Shown here: piece by piece, positions 60,523 to 64,000 of the stretch | Numbering within the stretch: the stretch's first letter is position 1 | Layout: the number at the start of each line of letters is the position of its first letter | NCBI RefSeq assembly: GCF_003185895.1 | Contig: NZ_QHLY01000009.1 | Coordinates: 79,916 to 143,915 of the forward strand | Direction of reading: 5' to 3' | Length of the DNA: 64,000 bases | From: Cryobacterium arcticum | GTDB lineage: Bacteria > Actinomycetota > Actinomycetes > Actinomycetales > Microbacteriaceae | Translations under genes and position numbers: made by a program | The notes under the pieces: generated by a model | Told to the model about the DNA's origin: nothing | The model's input: the letters and a program-made list of their open reading frames with translations, nothing else | Database searches by the model: none

Positions 60523-61965
60523 CTACTGGTCGGCGTGCGCCTCGAGGAACTCGTAGACCTCGGTGTCGTCGACGCCGGGGAAGGTGCCGCTGGGCAACGG
60601 GGAGAGCACGTGCGCGTGCAGCCGGGCGCTCGGCCAGGCCAGGCCGCTCCAGCGGCCGGCGACAGCGCCGGAGGGTCGCCGGCAGCAGGACTCGTCGGGG
60701 CAGCGGGACACCGCCCGCTGCGTGGTCTCCCGGCCCCGGAACCACTTGGCTTGCGCGAACGGGGCGCCCACGCTGATCGAGAATTCGCCATCCGACGTGG
60801 TGCCGGTCTGGGTGGCGCACCAGAAGGTGCCGGCCGGGGTGTCGGTGTACTGGTAGAACTCGGTGGTGCGGTTGGTGTGGGTGAAGGCGCTGCGCGCGCT
60901 CCACTGCTTACACACCAGCTGGCCCTCGATCGACCCGGTCACGTCGGCCGGTAACGGTAGGCCGTCGTTCTCGTAGCCCTTCTGCAGGGCGCCGTCACCG
61001 GAGACCCGGAGGAAATGCACGGTCATGTCCAGGTGCGCGGTCGCCAGGTTGGTCAGCCGCAGGGCCGCCGCCTCGTGCGTGACCCCGAATGCGTCGCGCA
61101 GGTCTTCGACCGACAGTACCCGCTCCCGCTTGGCCGCCTGCAGGAACGACAGGGTGGCGTCCAGTGGCATCAGGCAGCAGGCCGCGAAGTAGTTGATCTC
61201 CAGTCGCTGCCAGAGAAATTCCGCGTAGCTGGTGGGCCGCTCGTGGCCGAGCAGCCGGTGGCCCATCGCCTGCAGAGCCATCGAGCGCAGACCGTGCCCG
61301 CCGGGGATCGACGCCGGCGGCAGGTAGATGCGGTGGTTGGCCAGGTCGGTCACCGACCGGGTCGAGTGCGGCAGGTCATTGACGTAGATCAGGGTGAAGC
61401 CGAGTTGCTCGGCCATCACGCTCACCTCGCGGTGGGTGAGCGCGCCGGAGACGTGCCCGGAGGCGCGCACGCGCTCCTCGGCGAGCTTCTCGATATCGGG
61501 CATGTAGTTGCCGCGCTCGCGCATCCGCTCGCGCAGCTCGGTATTGGCCCGGCGCGCTTCCTCCGGCGTGGCGATGGCCTCACTGGCGCGGCGGGCCAGC
61601 TCGCGGTGCAGGCCGACGAGCGACTCGATCGCCGGCAGCGGCATGCCCTTGGTGACCTTCACCTGGGGCAGGCCGAGGGCGCCGTAGAGCGGGTTCTTCT
61701 GAGCGCGGGCCAGCTCGATCTCCAGCGCCGCGCGGGTGTTGGGCGCCTCATCGCTGAGCAGGTCGGCCAGTGGCACGCCCAGCGCCTGCGCCAGCTGCTG
61801 CAGGGTAGACAGCTTGGGTTCCCGCCGGCCGTTCTCGATCAGCGAGAGCTGGCTGGCCGCCAGGCCCACCAGCTCGCCGAGTTGATCGAGGGTGAGCGTG
61901 CGCTCGCTGCGAAAGTGACGGATGCGATGACCGAGGGTGACCAGGTCGGAGGCCGGCGTTGGCAT
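60523..61965 (-). CDS. ramB: RamB-type regulator of acetate/short-chain fatty acid metabolism
   Basis: Regulator of 480 residues: N-terminal XRE helix-turn-helix (LDQLGELVGLAASQLSLIEN), a central IrrE/ImmA-like metallopeptidase-type domain (~170-300; its HExxH is degraded to QAMGHRLLGHERP), and a Cys-containing C-terminal domain (SRCPDESCCRRPSG) as in short-chain fatty acyl regulators. RamB controls acetate and glyoxylate genes in corynebacteria. TATGCT plus 6 nt before ATG predicts a leaderless mRNA. Divergent from pckG. Confidence 0.9.
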   Translation of the reverse strand: MPTPASDLVTLGHRIRHFRSERTLTLDQLGELVGLAASQLSLIENGRREPKLSTLQQLAQALGVPLADLLSDEAPNTRAALEIELARAQKNPLYGALGLPQVKVTKGMPLPAIESLVGLHRELARRASEAIATPEEARRANTELRERMRERGNYMPDIEKLAEERVRASGHVSGALTHREVSVMAEQLGFTLIYVNDLPHSTRSVTDLANHRIYLPPASIPGGHGLRSMALQAMGHRLLGHERPTSYAEFLWQRLEINYFAACCLMPLDATLSFLQAAKRERVLSVEDLRDAFGVTHEAAALRLTNLATAHLDMTVHFLRVSGDGALQKGYENDGLPLPADVTGSIEGQLVCKQWSARSAFTHTNRTTEFYQYTDTPAGTFWCATQTGTTSDGEFSISVGAPFAQAKWFRGRETTQRAVSRCPDESCCRRPSGAVAGRWSGLAWPSARLHAHVLSPLPSGTFPGVDDTEVYEFLEAHADQ

Positions 61966-61981
61966 TCCTTAAGCATACGTA

Positions 61982-62011
61982 AAGAAACTCATTTCTTAAC
62001 AGCCCTTTCTT
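61982..62011. promoter_or_regulatory. Candidate RamB operator between ramB and pckG
   Basis: AAGAAA (61982-61987), CTCA, TTTCTT (61992-61997) form an inverted repeat just upstream of the ramB -10 (61972-61977); a further TTTCTT follows at 62006-62011. The positions suit autoregulation and control of pckG; the sequence is not the published corynebacterial RamB consensus. Confidence 0.45.
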
Positions 62012-62126
62012 CGTTTTGGCGGGGAATTCGGTCGCATTCTTAATGAGCAGGACGAAATTACCGCTCCCGCCCCTCGTTTTTGCCCCATCCGGAGCATGCC
62101 CAGCCGTAGCAGAGGAAGGCCAGACC

Positions 62127-64000
62127 ATGACCGTCACCCACCCCGTCCGCAGCGATATCCGCGCCCACGCCGCCCCCACGACACCGACCGTGGTCTACGG
62201 CGCTCCGACCGGCACCACCGACCCGGCCCTGCAGGCCTGGGTCGACGAGATCGCCCGGCTCACCCGGCCGGATGTCGTGGTTTGGTGCACCGGTACCGCC
62301 CAGGAGGCCGATGTGCTGTCGAAGCAGCTCGTCGCCGAGGGCAAGCTGATCCGGCTCAACCCGGAATGGCGGCCGAACAGTTTTCTCGCCCGCACCAGCC
62401 CGTCGGACGTTGCCCGGGTCGAGGACCGCACCTTCATCTGCTCCACGCACCGCGATGACGCCGGCCCCACCAACAATTGGGCCGAACCGACCGAGATGCG
62501 CGCCGAACTCAACGCAGCGTTCGCCGGCAGCATGCGCGGCCGCACGATGTACGTGGTGCCGTTCTCGATGGGTCCGCTCGGCGGCCCCATCTCGCAACTC
62601 GGCGTGGAGATCACCGACTCGCCCTACGTCGTGCTGAACCTGGGCATCATGACCCGGATGGGCACGAATGTGCTGCGCCTGATCGAGGCCGGCACCCCGT
62701 GGGTGCGTACGGTGCACAGCGTGGGTTTCCCGCTCGTCGACGCCGAGGGCGTGCGCCGGGCCGACGTCACCTGGCCCAGCAACGACACCAAGTACATCGT
62801 GCAGTTCCCCGAGGACCGGGAGGTCTGGTCGTTCGGATCCGGCTACGGCGGCAATGCGCTGCTGTCCAAGAAGTCGTTCGCGCTGCGGATTGCCTCGGTG
62901 ATGGCCCGCGACGAGGGCTGGCTGGCCGAACACATGCTGCTGATCAAGGTGACGTCGCCCGAGGGCGGCAGCTACCATGTGGCCGCCGCGTTCCCCTCGG
63001 CCTGCGGCAAGACCAACCTGTCGATGCTCAAGCCCACCGTGCCCGGCTGGAGCGTGGAGACCATCGGCGACGACATCGCCTGGCTGCGCCCCGGCGACGA
63101 CGGCCGGCTCTGGGCGATCAACCCGGAGGCCGGGTTCTTCGGAGTGGCGCCCGGCACCGGCGAGTCCACCAATCCCACCGCGGTGCAGACGGTGTGGGGT
63201 AACACCATCTTCACCAACGTCGCCCTCCGCGACGACGGCGACGTCTGGTGGGAGGGCCTGACTGATACCCCGCCCGCGCACCTCACCGACTGGGAGGGCA
63301 ATTCCTGGACGCCGGACAGCAATCGTCCGGCCGCGCATCCGAACTCCCGGTTCACCGTGCCGGCGGCGCAGTGCCCGTCGATCGCCGACAGCTGGGAAGA
63401 CATCGGGGGTGTGCCCATCGACGCGATCCTGTTCGGTGGCCGCCGCGCCACGAACGTGCCCCTGGTCGCGGAGGCCCGCAGCTGGAAGCACGGCGTATTC
63501 ATGGGCGCCACCATCTCCTCGGAGAAGACCGCCGCCGCCGAAGGCACCGTGGGGGAGTTGCGCCGCGACCCGTTCGCGATGCTGCCGTTCTGTGGCTACA
63601 ACATGGCCGACTACTGGGCGCATTGGCTGCGCGTGGGCCGGGGTCTCGGCACCCAGGCGCCGGCGGTGTTCCAGGTCAATTGGTTCCGCAAGGGCGACGA
63701 CGGCAGCTTCCTCTGGCCCGGGTTCGGCGAGAACTCCCGGGTGCTCGAGTGGATCATCCGCCGGGTGGAGGGCGCGGCCGATGCGGTCGACACCCCGATC
63801 GGCCTGCTACCGGTGGAGGGCGCCCTCAACCTCGATGGGCTCGATGTGAGCCCGGATGCGCTCGAGCAGCTGTTCCGCATCGACCCGGCCTCGTGGCTGG
63901 CCGAGTGTGACCTCACCGAGGAGTTCTTCGCCCGGTTCGGCAGCCGGGTGCCGCCTGCCCTGCACGCCGAACTGGCCAGCGTGCGCTACCACCTCGCCCA
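62127..64000 (+). CDS. pckG: Phosphoenolpyruvate carboxykinase (GTP), 3' end cut by right edge
   Basis: Converts oxaloacetate and GTP to PEP, the entry step of gluconeogenesis. About 624 residues are visible, nearly the whole protein. Features: substrate-binding [20 protein letters not shown], kinase-1a P-loop [13 protein letters not shown] with the essential Cys, [12 protein letters not shown], and [15 protein letters not shown] with GAGGAAGG upstream. Divergent from ramB, which fits control by acetate or C2 growth. Confidence 0.96.
   Translation, partial: MTVTHPVRSDIRAHAAPTTPTVVYGAPTGTTDPALQAWVDEIARLTRPDVVVWCTGTAQEADVLSKQLVAEGKLIRLNPEWRPNSFLARTSPSDVARVEDRTFICSTHRDDAGPTNNWAEPTEMRAELNAAFAGSMRGRTMYVVPFSMGPLGGPISQLGVEITDSPYVVLNLGIMTRMGTNVLRLIEAGTPWVRTVHSVGFPLVDAEGVRRADVTWPSNDTKYIVQFPEDREVWSFGSGYGGNALLSKKSFALRIASVMARDEGWLAEHMLLIKVTSPEGGSYHVAAAFPSACGKTNLSMLKPTVPGWSVETIGDDIAWLRPGDDGRLWAINPEAGFFGVAPGTGESTNPTAVQTVWGNTIFTNVALRDDGDVWWEGLTDTPPAHLTDWEGNSWTPDSNRPAAHPNSRFTVPAAQCPSIADSWEDIGGVPIDAILFGGRRATNVPLVAEARSWKHGVFMGATISSEKTAAAEGTVGELRRDPFAMLPFCGYNMADYWAHWLRVGRGLGTQAPAVFQVNWFRKGDDGSFLWPGFGENSRVLEWIIRRVEGAADAVDTPIGLLPVEGALNLDGLDVSPDALEQLFRIDPASWLAECDLTEEFFARFGSRVPPALHAELASVRYHLA

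Overview
The window looks like the chromosome of a high-GC actinobacterium, most likely a member of Microbacteriaceae (Cryobacterium-like; inferred from gene order and protein style, not from a database search). Support: GC-rich coding with strong third-position bias, the order acs / 6C RNA / Tad pilus genes / small conserved gene / topA / tmk / holB / secreted tripeptidyl aminopeptidase (synteny also known from mycobacteria), a RamB-type acetate regulator divergent from GTP-dependent PEP carboxykinase, a sortase F / DUF4397 / ECF sigma / RskA cluster, and many genes whose -10 hexamer lies exactly 6 nt before the start codon (leaderless transcription).

Layout. 0-5.1 kb: acs (cut by the left edge), a 6C small RNA, and a compact Tad/Flp pilus operon. 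5.1-12.5 kb: topA-tmk-holB, a secreted peptidase and a TetR regulator, ending at a tRNA-Thr(CGT). 12.6-20.1 kb: an accessory surface-polysaccharide region directly after the tRNA (SGNH esterase, three membrane acyltransferases, a Wzy-like polymerase) with lower GC and a shared G-run element upstream of at least three genes. 20.1-27.0 kb: a minus-strand operon of ABC importer, phosphodiesterase and tyrosine phosphatase, preceded by a perfect palindrome and an RpiR regulator. 27-41.5 kb: housekeeping and cell-envelope genes (second SGNH protein, Gfo/Idh oxidoreductase, D,D-carboxypeptidase, nicotinamidase, sortase/sigma cluster, semialdehyde dehydrogenase, SpoU methyltransferase, thiolase plus SDR, nucleoside hydrolase). 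41.5-51.7 kb: TetR, peptide/oligosaccharide ABC importer, GH3 and GH43 glycosidases. 51.8-57.0 kb: aldo/keto reductase, GNAT, regulator-membrane pair, MMPL transporter. 57.0-60.4 kb: a second, paralogous TetR with MFS transporter and GH1 glucosidase. 60.5-64 kb: ramB and pckG (cut by the right edge).

The genes point to a plant-litter or soil type carbon economy: two TetR-controlled oligosaccharide uptake and hydrolysis modules (xylan/beta-glucoside type), organophosphate scavenging, acetate activation (acs) and gluconeogenesis (pckG/ramB) in the same neighbourhood, and surface modification by acyltransferases and sortase.

The most unusual non-coding structure is at 29381-29622: two adjacent arrays, each with three copies of a short core in one orientation followed by three in the opposite orientation, all at exactly 19-nt spacing; a third array of the same design lies at 40326-40429. 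I know of no described element with this organisation.
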